From Nocardia cyriacigeorgica NBRC 100375 (GTDB taxonomy: Bacteria > Actinomycetota > Actinomycetes > Mycobacteriales > Mycobacteriaceae), in contig NZ_BAFY01000132.1 of the NCBI RefSeq assembly GCF_000308555.1, forward strand, positions 25,281 through 89,280: DNA of 64,000 bases, given 5' to 3'. A model generated the notes under the pieces. It was not told where the DNA came from. It saw only the letters and a program-made list of their open reading frames with translations, and made no database searches. The position numbers were made by a program, and so were the translations under genes. This document shows positions 1 through 8,114 of this stretch, one piece after another; within the stretch, counting starts at the first letter, position 1, and the number at the start of each line of letters is the position of its first letter.

Positions 1-2
1 AC

Positions 3-713
3 CAGGTCGGGGCCGGGGTCGAGGCCGAGTTCGTCGGCGAAGGTGGCGCGGGCGCGGCGGAGGGCGGCGAGGGCGTCGGCTTGGCGGCCGCTGCTCCACA
101 GCGCGAGGGCGTGCAGGCGCCAAGCCTCCTCGCGCAGGGGATGTTCGCGGGTGAGGGTCTGGGTATCGGGGGCGACCGTGGCGGGGTGGTCGAGCCGCAG
201 CCGGGTCGCGATGTGCAGTTCACGCGCGACCAAACGCAGCTCGCCGAGCCGGGTGGTTTCGGTGACGGCCCACGGCTCGTCGGCGAACTCGGCGAACGCC
301 GGCCCCTGCCACAGCGCCAGCGCATCCTCGAGCAGATCGCGCACCGCGTGGGAATCGGTGTGGGTGCGGGCTTGCTCGATCATTTCCTCGAATCGCCAGG
401 CGTCCACGGCTGTCCGCGGCAGCCGCAGGGCGTAGCCGGGTGCGGCGCTCACCAGCAGGCGGGCCGGAGTGCGTGGCGGACGGCCCGGTTCGAGCAGGCG
501 GCGCAGGTTGGAGATGTAGGCCTGCAATGACGCCAGGGCACGGGCGGGCGCTTCGCCGCGCCACAGGTCCTCGACCATCCGGTCGACCGGCACGACCTGT
601 CCGCGCGCGGCCACCAGCAGGGCGAGTACACCACGCTGGCGTGGGCCGCCGAGGGGAATGGGTTCAGCGTCGGATTCGGCCGTGAACGAACCCAGTACCC
701 GGAGCATGACCAT
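3..713 (-). CDS. SARP/AfsR-type transcriptional regulator (C-terminus beyond left edge)
   Basis: The visible part has an N-terminal OmpR-type winged helix (motif LGGPRQRGVLALLVA, then DRMVEDLWRGEAPARAL) followed by a bacterial transcriptional activation domain (LREEAWRLHALALWSSGRQ, ARATFADELGLDPGPDL). This is the layout of Streptomyces antibiotic regulatory proteins, which activate genes by binding direct repeats. The reading frame continues past base 1, so the length is unknown; a longer AfsR-like protein with an NTPase domain is possible. ATG at 713 is used; in-frame ATGs at 725 and 707 are alternatives. It is transcribed away from the DUF4267 gene, so the 714-856 interval holds both promoters. 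Family certain; target unknown. Confidence 0.8.
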   Translation of the reverse strand, partial: MVMLRVLGSFTAESDAEPIPLGGPRQRGVLALLVAARGQVVPVDRMVEDLWRGEAPARALASLQAYISNLRRLLEPGRPPRTPARLLVSAAPGYALRLPRTAVDAWRFEEMIEQARTHTDSHAVRDLLEDALALWQGPAFAEFADEPWAVTETTRLGELRLVARELHIATRLRLDHPATVAPDTQTLTREHPLREEAWRLHALALWSSGRQADALAALRRARATFADELGLDPGPDL

Positions 714-856
714 GACCTGCCACATCGTACGCACGGCGATGTCCAGCGCTCCAAGTCGGTTCCTGGTGGGTTCCAAATCCGCTCGCGCAGTCTCGAGCAG
801 ACCGATCCAGCAGTCCCCGGCGGCAACGCTCCGCCGGCGAAACGAGGAGAACCATC

Positions 857-1309
857 GTGACGAAGTATCGCCTGACCACCCTGCTCGCCGTGCTCTGCGC
901 CGTCGCACCCCTGTACTTCGGGCTGAACTTCCTGTTCGCGCCCGGTATAGCCCCCACCGGCTTCGGTATCGAACCGTGGCCGACCGGCAACGCCGACGGC
1001 TATTTCATCGTCAAGGGTGTGCGCGATCTCGCCGTCGCCGCCGTCACCTTCCTGCTGCTCGGGCTCGGGCAACGTCGGGTGCTGGGCTGGGTTGTGCTGA
1101 TCAACGCCTTCATCCCGGCCGGCGACGCGCTGGCGGTGGTGACCCACGGCGGCAGTGTGGCGACCGCGCTGATCGTGCACATCTCGGCGATGACGGTCGT
1201 GCTGGTGACGGCGGCACTGCTGCTGACCGAGCGCCCGCAGACCACCGAATCCGCGGCCACGAAACGACAGGTCCGTCCCCGCGTCATGGCATCCCGTGTC
1301 GGCGTCTGA
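857..1309 (+). CDS. DUF4267-type small integral membrane protein
   Basis: 150 residues with about four hydrophobic segments, the first at residues 6-30. The motif GNADGYFIVKGVRDLA before the second segment is characteristic of DUF4267 proteins, small membrane proteins of unknown function common in actinomycetes. The start is GTG at 857 with a GAGGAG ribosome site about 7 bases upstream. The hemerythrin gene follows after 43 bases on the same strand, so the two are probably co-transcribed and may be targets of the divergent SARP regulator. That link is inference from position only. Confidence 0.75.
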   Translation: MTKYRLTTLLAVLCAVAPLYFGLNFLFAPGIAPTGFGIEPWPTGNADGYFIVKGVRDLAVAAVTFLLLGLGQRRVLGWVVLINAFIPAGDALAVVTHGGSVATALIVHISAMTVVLVTAALLLTERPQTTESAATKRQVRPRVMASRVGV

Positions 1310-1352
1310 TGCCCTCCAGCCCTGCGCACAACCGGTGAAAGGCAAGAAACAC

Positions 1353-2012
1353 ATGAGCGTCGACACCCAGGACATGAAGATCGTGCACCGCGCCTTCCGC
1401 CGCGAGTCACGGTTGCTGATGGAACTCGTCGCCGCAGTCGCACCGGGCGATACCCGACGTGCCGCGGTGATCGCCGCCCACTTCCGCGATTACCGGCTGG
1501 GATTGACGAACCACCACGAGGGCGAGGACGAGCTGTTGTGGCCGCCGCTGCTCTCGCGCGTCGACCTGGGGGCCGAGGTCATCCTGCGGATGCAACGCCA
1601 GCACGAGCGCGTGGAAGCTACGCTGGCGAGCTTGGATACCGCGGTCCCGGCGTGGGAGGCCACTGCCGGAGCCGATGAACGTGACACCCTGGTCGCGGCG
1701 CTCGCCGACCACCGTGCGGTGCTGATCGAACACCTCGACGACGAAGAGAACCTGCTGCTTCCCGTCGCGGCCGACTACATCACCGACGCCGAATGGGCTT
1801 CCCTTGGCGAGCATCTGGTGGCCAACACACCGAAACTCACCCTGCTCACGCTGTTCGGACTCGTGCTCGAGGACGCCGACCCCGGCGAACGGGCGCTGCT
1901 GCTGGGCGTCCTCCCGGCACCGGTGCGCGTGATCTGGCATGTGATCGGTCGTCCCCGCCATGTCCGCCACATGCGTCGAGTGCGTGCGGGTGCTCGGACC
2001 GCGGGGCTATGA
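1353..2012 (+). CDS. hemerythrin-like (HHE cation-binding) domain protein
   Basis: 219 residues. A hemerythrin four-helix fold is indicated by its spaced iron ligands: H near residue 10 (KIVHRAF), HHEGEDELLWP, QRQHERVEA, and HLDDEENLLLPVA. Such soluble proteins bind a di-iron centre and sense or carry O2, or respond to NO and redox stress. ATG 1353 is chosen because an AAAGG site precedes it and homology begins there; the open frame extends further upstream without support. The C-terminal 50 residues are basic and family-variable. Probably co-transcribed with the DUF4267 gene; a strong hairpin follows the stop. The exact physiological role is not visible. Confidence 0.85.
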   Translation: MSVDTQDMKIVHRAFRRESRLLMELVAAVAPGDTRRAAVIAAHFRDYRLGLTNHHEGEDELLWPPLLSRVDLGAEVILRMQRQHERVEATLASLDTAVPAWEATAGADERDTLVAALADHRAVLIEHLDDEENLLLPVAADYITDAEWASLGEHLVANTPKLTLLTLFGLVLEDADPGERALLLGVLPAPVRVIWHVIGRPRHVRHMRRVRAGARTAGL

Positions 2013-2016
2013 CTTG

Positions 2017-2049
2017 CCGCGGCCACCGGCGTGCTGTCGGTGGCCGCGG
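2017..2049. terminator. GC-rich hairpin, probable terminator
   Basis: A perfect 12-bp stem (CCGCGGCCACCG with its complement at 2038-2049) and a 9-base loop lie 4 bases after the hemerythrin stop. There is no U tract, which is usual for actinomycete terminators. It lies between convergent genes. Confidence 0.6.
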
Positions 2050-2058
2050 GAAGGTCTG

Positions 2059-2094
2059 TCCGACAAGCAATTACGAGTTGCAGCGCTTGTCGGA
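2059..2094. repeat. second inverted repeat after the hemerythrin gene
   Basis: TCCGACAAGC at 2059-2068 pairs with GCTTGTCGGA at 2085-2094 across a 16-base loop. It sits 10 bases after the first hairpin, so the two may act as a tandem terminator. The rest of 2095-2293 shows nothing recognisable. Confidence 0.4.
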
Positions 2095-2293
2095 GCCTGC
2101 GGTGGTGGCCAGCCGGGAACGGTTTGCCGTCAGCGTTCCGCATTCCGGCGGCCGCTGGCCCCTCGCGTGGGTGCCCGCACCGGGAACGTCGACCGTGTCG
2201 ATTTCCAGCAGCCGTCGCAGCCACCCATCATCGGGTGCTGCGGCGAGCGCCCGACTCGGCCGGTGAGGCTCCGCACGACAGAATTCGCCGTGA

Positions 2294-3172
2294 TCACTCG
2301 GCGCGTTCCGGTGGCGACGCCGCGCCCTCGGCTTGGGCGCGAGAAAGCCACACGGCCGCAACACACATCACCACCACCGACACCAGGACCACCATCGTGC
2401 CCGCAGTACCGGTGTCGAGCTTCTCCTCGAGGACGGTCAGGCCGAGGAACATCGCCGCGAGTGGTTCGGCCACGGTGAACGCAGGCAACGACGCCGACAG
2501 CGCACCGACCTGATACGCGCGCTGTTGCATATACAACCCCAGCAGGCCCGTCGCGACCATCGTGTAGGGCTCCCAGCTACGCAGCGCGACACCGACACCG
2601 TCGCCGAACAACTCGACCACATGCTGGGTCACCGCCGCCGACACGCCGAACAACAGCCCGGCCGCCGCACCCAGCACCATCGCGCGGATCCCGGTGGCGC
2701 GCACCACGACCGCGGCCACCACCGCCGCGGCGACAAGCCCGAACACCAGCGTCAGCGGCCCGAACCAGTGCGACCACGGCGCATCCCGCACACCCGGCGC
2801 CGGATCGCCCACCACCAGAAAACACGCCAGCGCCACCGACAAGGCGATGGCCTGCGCCCATGCCGTGCGCGTCACCGGGACGTGGTTGTAGCGGGCCGCC
2901 AGCGGCAACGCGAAGATCAACGACGTCACCAGGATCGGTTGCACGACCAGCATCGACCCCAATGCCAGCGCCACGATCTGGAAGACGAACGCGCCGCCGT
3001 CCCCGACGATCCCCGCCCACCAGCGCGGGCTGCGCGCCAACCCGGCCAGAAAAGCCTCGCCCTCGGGCACCTCGGCCGCCGCCCGCTGCTGCGCGACGGC
3101 CGCCACCGCGAACCCGAGCGCGGCAACGAACGCGCACACGACCGCCGCGATCGGGACATTGCTCACCCGCAT
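2294..3172 (-). CDS. DMT/EamA-superfamily transporter-like membrane protein
   Basis: 292 residues with about nine to ten hydrophobic helices from residue 5 to 280 and a C-terminal charged tail. The architecture (two five-helix halves; the YMQQRAYQVGALSASLPA loop before the last helices; PLAAMFLGLTVLEEKL) fits drug/metabolite transporter superfamily proteins, including the NIPA/DMT-like group of actinomycetes. The substrate cannot be read from sequence. The start is ATG 3172; the open frame continues upstream 92 codons, but that part is Arg-rich, lacks membrane character and looks like non-coding shadow. Convergent with the hemerythrin gene. Confidence 0.75.
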   Translation of the reverse strand: MRVSNVPIAAVVCAFVAALGFAVAAVAQQRAAAEVPEGEAFLAGLARSPRWWAGIVGDGGAFVFQIVALALGSMLVVQPILVTSLIFALPLAARYNHVPVTRTAWAQAIALSVALACFLVVGDPAPGVRDAPWSHWFGPLTLVFGLVAAAVVAAVVVRATGIRAMVLGAAAGLLFGVSAAVTQHVVELFGDGVGVALRSWEPYTMVATGLLGLYMQQRAYQVGALSASLPAFTVAEPLAAMFLGLTVLEEKLDTGTAGTMVVLVSVVVMCVAAVWLSRAQAEGAASPPERAE

Positions 3173-3539
3173 CAGTGTGCCGGGGGCGGCGGGCAGCCGA
3201 CGGCACCGACGCGCGGTGGCGAACGCCGTGGCCCGGATCCGCGTGGGACGGCGCATTCGGTCCCAGCGGCGGCACCAGGTCCCCGCACCGGCGCGTTCCC
3301 GTGATCGGCTCCTGGCTGCTGTCGTCGTCGCGGCCGCGGGCCGGGTCGCGTGGCAGGCCAGCGCCTGTAGCCGCTGTCGCGCCCGGTCCCGCCGCGTATC
3401 GGCGGCGCCCAGGATGAGCGGATAGCGGGCGAGCTCTGGCCGGTGCATCTCGCGTCACAAGGAGCCGAGCGAGGCCGGGCGGGCACGTCGGGGCGGTGAG
3501 AATGCCGCGGCGGGCCGGACAGTTGCCCGCACCGAGAAC
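3173..3539. other. 367-base interval without a recognised gene
   Basis: This lies between the transporter start and the choD stop on the same strand. Open frames here translate to Arg/Pro-rich shadow sequence in all frames. It presumably contains the transporter promoter. I see no repeat or RNA structure. Confidence 0.5.
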
Positions 3540-5270
3540 TCAGTCGTGCACCACCGGCTGCTGTGTGCCGGAAATCTCGACGATCGGCAGACGCAGCGCG
3601 GCCGGCGCGGTGGCAGGTACCGCCGGGGCGACCGGCGCAATGGGTGCCAGCCGCCGATACGGCGCCCCCAGTTCGGGCCGCGGATCCGGCTCACCCTTGT
3701 TGGGCCACAAGGCGATCGCGCGTTCGGCCTGGGCGGTGATGGTCAGCGACGGGTTGACCCCGAGATTGGCCGAGATGGTGGAGCCATCGATGACATGCAA
3801 GCCCGGATGGCCGTAGAGGCGATGGTACGGGTCGACCACACCGGTGGCGGGGGAGTCGCCGATGGCGCAGCCGCCGATGAAATGACCGGTCGCCGGGATG
3901 TTGACGATGCTGCTGGTGGCGCCGGTGGGGAAGCCGTCGATCTTGTCGGCGACACGGCAGGCGACCTCGTGGCCGATGGGGATCCACGTGGGATTGGGTT
4001 CGCCCTCGCCCTGTTTGGTCGTCATCTTGCGCCGCCCGAACATGCTTCGGGTGGTGTAGGTGGTGATGGAGTTGTCCACCGACTGCATCACCAGCAGCCC
4101 GATCATCTGCTGCGACCACCGGTGCGGATTGTGCATGTGCAGCAGGTCGCGGCGGTTGCGTCGCAGTTGGTGCAGCCATTGCCGCCAGCGCGGGCGGATG
4201 CCGTCGTCACCGACCATCGCGGTGGTGATCAACGCCAGCGCGTTGCTGCCCTTGCCGTAGCGCACCGGTTCGATATGGGTGTGCTCGTCGGGATGAATCG
4301 AGGAGGTGATGGCGACACCCTTGGTGAAATCGGCGTCGCGGCGTCGGCTGCGCACCGACAGCAGCTCCTCGGAATTCGTGCGCGACAGATAGCCCAGCCG
4401 CGGCGAGATGTTGGGCAGCGACCCGCGATCACGCAGCCGGTGCAGCAGTTTCTGGGTGCCGAGCGCGGCGGCGGAGAACACCACCTGTTCGGCGGTGAAG
4501 ACACGCGCGTCCGCGCGGACCCAACGGCCGGTGCGCCGGGTGTGCACGGTGTATCCGCCGCCGGGGCGGGGCCGCACATCCACCACCGTGGTCAGCGGAT
4601 GTACCTGTGCGCCTGCCTGCTCGGCCAGATACAGGTAGTTCTTGACCAAGGTGTTCTTGGCGTTGTGGCGGCATCCGGTCATGCATTCGCCGCAGTGGGT
4701 GCAGGTGCGCCGCGCCGGGCCGACACCGCCGAAGAACGGATCGGGCACCTGCTGGCCCGGCCGTGCCCCGGCACCACCGAACAGCACACCCACCGGGGTC
4801 TGGCGGTAGGTGTGGCCGACGCCGAGTTCGTCGGCGACTTCGCGCAGGATGCGGTCGCTGGGGGTGGTGGCCGGGTTGGTGGTGACTCCGAGCATGCGTT
4901 TGGCCTGGTCGTAGTGCGGGGCCAGTTCGGCGCGCCAGTCGGTGATGGCGGCCCACTGTTTGTCGGCGTAGAACGCGGCGGGCGGCTCGTAGAGGGTGTT
5001 GGCATAGACCAGCGAACCGCCGCCCACACCGGCGCCGCTCATGATGAAGGTGTTCTTCAGCAACGTCAGCCGCTGAATGCCGAAGCACCCCAATCGCGGC
5101 GCCCACAGGAACTGCCGCGCCCGCCACGAGGTCGCGGCGAATTCGTCATCGGCGAAGCGGCGTCCGGCCTCGAGCACGCCGACCCGGTAGCCCTTCTCGG
5201 TCAGCCGCAGCGCGGACACGCTGCCGCCGAAGCCCGAACCGATCACCAGCACGTCGTAGTCGAACGCCAT
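3540..5270 (-). CDS. choD: GMC-family oxidoreductase, ChoD-type (putative cholesterol oxidase)
   Basis: 576 residues. The FAD-binding Rossmann motif is at residues 6-16 (VLVIGSGFGGSVSALRL), with GAGVGGGSLVYANTLY at about 80. A ferredoxin-like Cys cluster (CTHCGECMTGCRHNAKNTLVK) lies mid-protein and the C-terminal GMC motif ISANLGVNPSLTITAQAERA near 525. As remembered, the sequence closely resembles mycobacterial ChoD (Rv3409c) throughout, though whether ChoD itself oxidises cholesterol in vivo is disputed. No signal peptide, so cytosolic or membrane-peripheral. ATG 5270 is preceded by a GGA site and directly starts the Rossmann fold. An NTF2-like gene lies upstream on the same strand, 98 bases away. 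Confidence 0.88.
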   Translation of the reverse strand: MAFDYDVLVIGSGFGGSVSALRLTEKGYRVGVLEAGRRFADDEFAATSWRARQFLWAPRLGCFGIQRLTLLKNTFIMSGAGVGGGSLVYANTLYEPPAAFYADKQWAAITDWRAELAPHYDQAKRMLGVTTNPATTPSDRILREVADELGVGHTYRQTPVGVLFGGAGARPGQQVPDPFFGGVGPARRTCTHCGECMTGCRHNAKNTLVKNYLYLAEQAGAQVHPLTTVVDVRPRPGGGYTVHTRRTGRWVRADARVFTAEQVVFSAAALGTQKLLHRLRDRGSLPNISPRLGYLSRTNSEELLSVRSRRRDADFTKGVAITSSIHPDEHTHIEPVRYGKGSNALALITTAMVGDDGIRPRWRQWLHQLRRNRRDLLHMHNPHRWSQQMIGLLVMQSVDNSITTYTTRSMFGRRKMTTKQGEGEPNPTWIPIGHEVACRVADKIDGFPTGATSSIVNIPATGHFIGGCAIGDSPATGVVDPYHRLYGHPGLHVIDGSTISANLGVNPSLTITAQAERAIALWPNKGEPDPRPELGAPYRRLAPIAPVAPAVPATAPAALRLPIVEISGTQQPVVHD

Positions 5271-5368
5271 CTGCTTGTGTCCTCCATCACCGTTGACTGT
5301 TGTTCGAGCGTAGAGCGGCGCACGACATCGACAGCAAGGACTGGCGGCCACAAAATCGAGATATTCGG

Positions 5369-5818
5369 TCAGGCGGTGGTGCCCGGTTGCGGGGCGCGGG
5401 CCAGCGGTTCGGTCAGTGCGACCGGGACGACGTCGAGTGAGTCGAAGCGCCAGCCTGCCGGGGTGCGGCGAGCCCGATAGTGGTGGATGCCCGCGGCGAC
5501 GGCTTCGGCGCTGTCGTCGATGACGAAGACCGCCAGGTCGTGGGCGCGCACGGTCGCGGTGTCGCCGTCGATGTCGACGACGACGTTGGACTTGTTGTGC
5601 AGGGTCTGGGTGTAGGTGCCGTGGCCGCTGCGCATGAGCGCTTCGAGGGCGGCGATGCCGTGGGCTTGTCCACGCGGGGAGCTCACCACGACGTCGTCGG
5701 TGAAGAGGCGGTCGGTGCCGGTGGCCCCCTCGTCGACCCACAGGCTGTGGCGGGCAACGAGATCGGACAGTTCCGCGCGGTCGGCGAGCTCACGGATCAG
5801 GGCGTCGGTGGTGGTCAT
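5369..5818 (-). CDS. NTF2/SnoaL-like domain protein
   Basis: 149 residues. A single SnoaL-like cone fold is suggested by the N-terminal helix LIRELADRAELSDLVARHS, the FTDDVVVSSP and AALEALM segments, and the closing strands with RRTPAGWRFDSLDVVPV. Members act as small hydrolases, isomerases or ketosteroid-isomerase-like enzymes, or bind ligands; the exact role is not predictable. The start is ATG 5818. The divergent MarR gene begins 95 bases away and two inverted repeats lie between them, so MarR control is likely. The gene points toward choD on the same strand and may be co-transcribed with it. Confidence 0.7.
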   Translation of the reverse strand: MTTTDALIRELADRAELSDLVARHSLWVDEGATGTDRLFTDDVVVSSPRGQAHGIAALEALMRSGHGTYTQTLHNKSNVVVDIDGDTATVRAHDLAVFVIDDSAEAVAAGIHHYRARRTPAGWRFDSLDVVPVALTEPLARAPQPGTTA

Positions 5819-5844
5819 GGAGAACTCCTACAATCTGTTCGTGA

Positions 5845-5858
5845 CACTAACGTTAGTG
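5845..5858. promoter_or_regulatory. candidate MarR operator 1
   Basis: Perfect 14-bp palindrome CACTAACGTTAGTG in the NTF2-like/MarR divergent promoter, 26 bases from the NTF2-like start. It shares the half-site ACTAACG with operator 2. Confidence 0.65.
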
Positions 5859-5876
5859 CCATAAACGAATCTAGAT

Positions 5877-5893
5877 CGTTAGTAGCACTAACG
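5877..5893. promoter_or_regulatory. candidate MarR operator 2
   Basis: Inverted repeat CGTTAGT-AGC-ACTAACG (7-bp arms, 3-base spacer), 20 bases upstream of the marR start. It repeats the half-site of operator 1, suggesting one dimeric regulator binds both and controls itself and the divergent gene. Confidence 0.65.
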
Positions 5894-5913
5894 CAAGCAG
5901 GTAGGCTCTGCGC

Positions 5914-6423
5914 ATGGACACCGATGAGGAGATGCGCTTCGACCACGGCGCGCGCACCCCGGCGCGGCTGAAGAAACAACTCTCACGCCTGACCTCGATG
6001 ACCGCCGCCCAGATGACGCGCCTGTCACGGGAGGCGCTGCGCGCCGTCGGAGCCCGCAAAGACCACTTCGTGGTGCTGGCCGCGCTCGCCGAATTCGGAC
6101 CGGCCAGCCAGGCGGCGCTGTCGCAGCGAACCAGCGTCTACAAAAGCGATCTCGTCGCCGTCCTCAACGACCTCGAAGAGGGCGGATGGGTACGCCGCGC
6201 CCCCGACGAGGCCGACAAACGCCGCAACGTCATCACCATCACCGAACCGGGCCGACGCCGTCTCGCCGAACTCGACCGCGTCCTCGACGAGGTCAACGAC
6301 CACATCATGACCCCCCTCGACCGCGCCGAACGCGCCCAGCTGTTCGCCCTGCTCGGCCGTATCAACGCCCACCTCGCCACCGCGCCGGGCGTCGCCGCTA
6401 TCCCGGGCGGACACATCGACTGA
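5914..6423 (+). CDS. MarR-family transcriptional regulator
   Basis: 169 residues. The winged helix spans about 45-125: ALAEFGPASQAALSQRTSVYKSDLVAVLNDLEEGGWVRR is the helix-turn-helix, followed by the MarR wing signature DEADKRRNVITITEPGRRRLAEL. Flanking helices form the dimer interface. MarR proteins usually repress their own gene and a neighbouring enzyme or efflux gene until a phenolic or lipophilic ligand releases them. Here the divergent NTF2-like gene (and possibly choD beyond it) is the obvious target, supported by two matching inverted repeats in the 95-base promoter. Start ATG 5914; the ligand is unknown. Confidence 0.9.
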   Translation: MDTDEEMRFDHGARTPARLKKQLSRLTSMTAAQMTRLSREALRAVGARKDHFVVLAALAEFGPASQAALSQRTSVYKSDLVAVLNDLEEGGWVRRAPDEADKRRNVITITEPGRRRLAELDRVLDEVNDHIMTPLDRAERAQLFALLGRINAHLATAPGVAAIPGGHID

Positions 6424-6477
6424 CGCCCCTGATGTCGAGGGCCGACGCCGAAGCCCGCGTCGTCTCCTCACCTCTGC

Positions 6478-6640
6478 CGCCCGGCTCAGTACCGTCGGCG
6501 AGCCGGATGACCTCGGGGTGCTGTCGGCAGTAGTCCAAGATTCGTCCCGCGTATTCGGGAAGGTGGTCGGGGTGTAGGTGAAGCGCATCGGCAACGGTGG
6601 CCGGGTGACGGTCGGCTCCTGCGGCAGGCCGCTCGGCGAC
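6478..6640 (-). pseudogene. remnant of a TetR-family regulator
   Basis: A short open stretch on the minus strand reads ATVADALHLHPDHLPEYAGR, then ILDYCRQHPEVIRL. This is the typical segment following the DNA-binding domain in a TetR subgroup (YAGRLFDYYxxHPEVLRL). No helix-turn-helix or downstream domain follows, and a TGA at 6641-6643 closes the frame upstream. I read it as a decayed fragment of about 50 codons. The remainder of 6424-6867 shows no recognisable gene; a 75-codon plus-strand frame at 6578-6805 resembles nothing I know. Confidence 0.45.
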
Positions 6641-6867
6641 TCAGTGCCCGGATTCGCCGAGGTCCTGCCGCCGCAGGCACGTGCGCACTACATCGATCTG
6701 ATGAAGCGCACGTATGGGCTGGTCGCTCGGGCCGGGCTGCCGGGCAGCAGGCTGCGCGGGGGCTCCGGGCGCATGGCGGGCATCCGGATTCGGCTGGATG
6801 AGTGAGCGATCGGTGTTCGGCGTCGAGTCGGCATACCTATTGCAGACCGGGCCGGCGGCAACACCGA

Positions 6868-7278
6868 TCACTCGCTCGTCGGCCCCTGCCGGCGCACCTG
6901 CGCGAGGTGGGCGCGGTAGTTCGGGCAGGTCGTGATGTCCTCGTGTGAGCAGTTCATGCCGGCTTCGAGTAGATCCAGCGCCGCGCGCAGCGCGGCCATC
7001 CTGGCCTGCAGGGCGCGATGGTTGCGGTGCAGGACTTCCTTCCGGGCGGACGGGTCGCCGGCGGCGAGGAACGTCCCGATGTCCTTGAGCGGCAGGCCCG
7101 CTTGCTTCGCGATCACGATCGACGCCACCCGGACAAGGTCGTCGTGGGTGTAGCGGCGGCGGTCACCGGCGACGCGAGTGGGGCGCAGCAGGCCGACCGA
7201 CTCCCAGTGCCGCAGGACGTGTGCCGGCAGGCCGAAGCGGTCGGCCACCTGGCCGATTGTCAGCGCACTTGACTTCAT
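6868..7278 (-). CDS. MerR-family transcriptional regulator
   Basis: 136 residues. An N-terminal MerR helix-turn-helix (LTIGQVADRFGLPAHVLRHWESVGLLRP, wing RRYTHDDL) is followed by a long coiled helix (residues 75-110) and a short C-terminal tail CSHEDITTCPNYRAH with two Cys. The tail could bind an effector, but the paired-Cys arrangement of metal sensors is not evident. ATG 7278 is used; in-frame ATG 7299 is possible. A 22-base near-palindrome covers this start codon and lies just before the divergent methyltransferase, so MerR probably controls both genes. Effector unknown. Confidence 0.85.
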   Translation of the reverse strand: MKSSALTIGQVADRFGLPAHVLRHWESVGLLRPTRVAGDRRRYTHDDLVRVASIVIAKQAGLPLKDIGTFLAAGDPSARKEVLHRNHRALQARMAALRAALDLLEAGMNCSHEDITTCPNYRAHLAQVRRQGPTSE

Positions 7279-7292
7279 GTCGACATTAAGTC
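7271..7292. promoter_or_regulatory. near-palindrome over the MerR/methyltransferase starts
   Basis: GACTT-C-ATGTC/GACAT-T-AAGTC is a 22-base dyad with one mismatched pair. It overlaps the merR start codon and ends 6 bases before the methyltransferase ATG at 7298, a good MerR operator candidate. So little leader is left that one or both messages may be leaderless. Confidence 0.55.
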
Positions 7293-7297
7293 GAACC

Positions 7298-8002
7298 ATG
7301 GCAGACATGTCCACTTTGCTTGCTGTCCTAGACGCCATCGACGCGCAGCCGCTGTCGGTCGAGCTACGCCGACGTTCCTACGAGTTGCTCGGCGACCTCA
7401 CCGGCCGAACAGTGGTCGACGTCGGTTGCGGCGGTGGCCGTGCGGTCGCCGAATTGGCCGAGCGCGGGGTCCGCGCCATCGGCGTCGACCACGACCCCGA
7501 CATGATCGCCGCGGCACTGCGACGCTGGTCGACCGGTGAGTTCCGCGTCGGCGATGCCTGCGAGCTGCCGTTGGAGAACGGTTCGGTGGCCGGCTACCGC
7601 GCAGACAAGGTGCTGCACACCCTCGCCGATCCGGTGCGAGCCGTGGCCGAGGCCCGCCGGGTGCTCGCACCAGGCGGCCGGGCGGTGCTGCTCGGCCAGG
7701 ACTGGGACACCGTCGTCATCGACTCCGACGACCCGGAGACCACCCGCCGGCTGATCCACGCCAAGGCGGACGCACTCCCGTCGCCGCGCATCGCCCGCCG
7801 TTACCGCAACCTGCTACTGGACGCCGGTTTCACCGACCCGGTCGTCGAGGTGCACACCAGTGTGTTCACCGACGACACCGCGCTGGCCCTGCTGCGCCGG
7901 ATCACCGACCAGCAGAGCTGGCTCGCCGAACAAGCCGAACGGGCCCGCACCAACCGGATCTTCGTCGCAGTGCCGATGTTCGTCGTCGCTGCGCAGCGAT
8001 AG
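7298..8002 (+). CDS. class I SAM-dependent methyltransferase
   Basis: 234 residues. SAM-binding motif I is TVVDVGCGGGRAVAEL (about residue 38); motif II acidic loop is AIGVDHDPDMI; motif III is FRVGDACELPLENGSVAGYR; then ARRVLAPGGRAVLLGQDWDTV. This is a UbiE/MenG-like small-molecule methyltransferase fold, cytosolic, with unknown substrate. ATG 7298 (MADMSTL) or 7307 may be the start; neither has a clear ribosome site, consistent with leaderless translation. It is divergent from and probably controlled by the MerR gene only 19 bases away. No partner enzyme gene adjoins it. Confidence 0.8.
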   Translation: MADMSTLLAVLDAIDAQPLSVELRRRSYELLGDLTGRTVVDVGCGGGRAVAELAERGVRAIGVDHDPDMIAAALRRWSTGEFRVGDACELPLENGSVAGYRADKVLHTLADPVRAVAEARRVLAPGGRAVLLGQDWDTVVIDSDDPETTRRLIHAKADALPSPRIARRYRNLLLDAGFTDPVVEVHTSVFTDDTALALLRRITDQQSWLAEQAERARTNRIFVAVPMFVVAAQR

Positions 8003-8114
8003 CGGACCACCACCACCGCCCGGCGCGGCAGGCTCGCCTGCTGCACCGGGTACCTCTCGGGTGCCCAGACAGTGCTCCTCGACCGACCGGGTGTCGCGGG
8101 AACGCGGCTTGCGG

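Noticed and set aside
449..1375. 308-codon minus-strand frame at the left edge
   Set aside because: It is out of frame with the SARP/BTAD coding below 713 and antisense to the DUF4267 gene above it.
8028..8041. GCAGGC-TC-GCCTGC as terminator between the methyltransferase and GH3 genes
   Set aside because: The loop is too tight; effective stem is only 5 bp, too weak to call.
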